Source of the DNA: Gemella haemolysans | GTDB lineage: Bacteria; Bacillota; Bacilli; Staphylococcales; Gemellaceae | Direction: 5' to 3' | Assembly (NCBI RefSeq): GCF_012273215.1 | Contig: NZ_CP050965.1 | Span: 1,286,541-1,350,540 of the forward strand | DNA: 64,000 bases | In this document: positions 63,874 to 64,000 of the stretch, one piece after another | Layout: each line of letters opens with the position of its first letter | Position numbering within the stretch: the stretch's first letter is position 1 | Notes under the pieces: generated by a model | Told to the model about the DNA's origin: nothing | Seen by the model: the letters and a program-made list of their open reading frames with translations, nothing else | Database searches by the model: none | Translations under genes and position numbers: made by a program

Positions 63874-64000
63874 TTATAATCTTTCATCAAGTGTAAAACG
63901 CATTTCTATTTTGAAGATTCCATCTTCTGGTGCATATGCTCGAATTGTTTCTTTGTGTTTTTCTGCAATAAGTTGTGCCATAGATAATCCTATACCGTAT
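63874..64000 (-). CDS. Sensor histidine kinase, C-terminal fragment (cut by window edge)
   Basis: The visible 42 codons (127 bases, so the first codon is cut by the window edge) read YGIGLSMAQLIAEKHKETIR followed by a stretch ending FTLDERL. GIGLSMAQLIAEKH is the G2 box and following helix of the HATPase domain of sensor kinases, with a final beta-strand typical of the C-terminus. Frame is supported by the stop at 63874 and the terminator after it. The rest of the gene lies to the right of the window. Confidence 0.8.
   Translation of the reverse strand, partial: YGIGLSMAQLIAEKHKETIRAYAPEDGIFKIEMRFTLDERL

Overview
The window is very AT-rich, uses AGGAGG-type ribosome binding sites, and carries Firmicute-type genes throughout (LPXTG surface protein, class B sortase, ClpP under a CtsR box, pyrG attenuation leader, S-box and TPP riboswitches). 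The gene set and the LPXTG-anchored nuclease suggest a member of the Bacillales close to Gemella; that genus call is inference. No rRNA, tRNA or CRISPR array was seen. Both ends cut transcription units: an S-box (SAM) riboswitch at the left edge serves a gene outside the window, and the right edge holds the C-terminus of a sensor histidine kinase.

Layout. 0-7.2 kb: three overlapping PH-domain membrane proteins, an MBL-fold hydrolase, an MFS transporter, sortase B and a divergent pyruvate-kinase-like protein. 7.5-9.4 kb: dusB-folK-folB. 9.6-18 kb: LPXTG nuclease, MFS/DUF2087 pair, short SSB, cupin, a Ser-Lys-Gly repeat protein ending in a phospholipase A2 domain, and an autoregulated MarR operon. 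18-22.4 kb: an organophosphate transporter (UhpT/GlpT type) convergent with a PhnD-like binding protein, histidine kinase and NarL-type regulator; paired direct repeats lie just upstream of the transporter promoter. 22.6-25.6 kb: alkD-like gene, pyrG with a reiterative-transcription leader, signal peptidase I. 26-29 kb: a TPP-riboswitch-controlled ABC system for a thiamine precursor. 29-36.7 kb: CLC transporter, two YitT paralogues, pssA, a FemAB-like transferase, clpP and an IS3-family element. 36.9-40.7 kb: cysS-mrnC-rlmB-(broken GNAT)-yacP. 40.7-50 kb: DUF4097-like lipoprotein, glutathione reductase, thioredoxin-like protein, and a galactitol-type PTS with two polyol dehydrogenases and a PRD regulator. 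50-64 kb: a large secreted protein, an acidic small protein, cinA, a peptidoglycan deacetylase, cshA, a beta-lactamase-fold protein, and a polyprenyl diphosphate synthase cluster with a short HepS-like partner, then small membrane proteins.

The most striking non-gene structure is a dispersed repeat of about 170-185 bp with three nested stem-loops and imperfect terminal inverted repeats. Four clear copies and one decayed copy are present. One copy has split a GNAT acetyltransferase gene inside the cysS operon, and another has itself been split by the IS3-family element, which left a TTT target duplication. Single stem-loops resembling the first arm of the repeat sit as terminators behind other genes. 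Other points of interest are the Uhp/Hpt-like sensory locus, the repeat-linked phospholipase, the pyruvate-kinase-like protein lacking substrate-binding residues and the B domain, and the short HepS-like protein.
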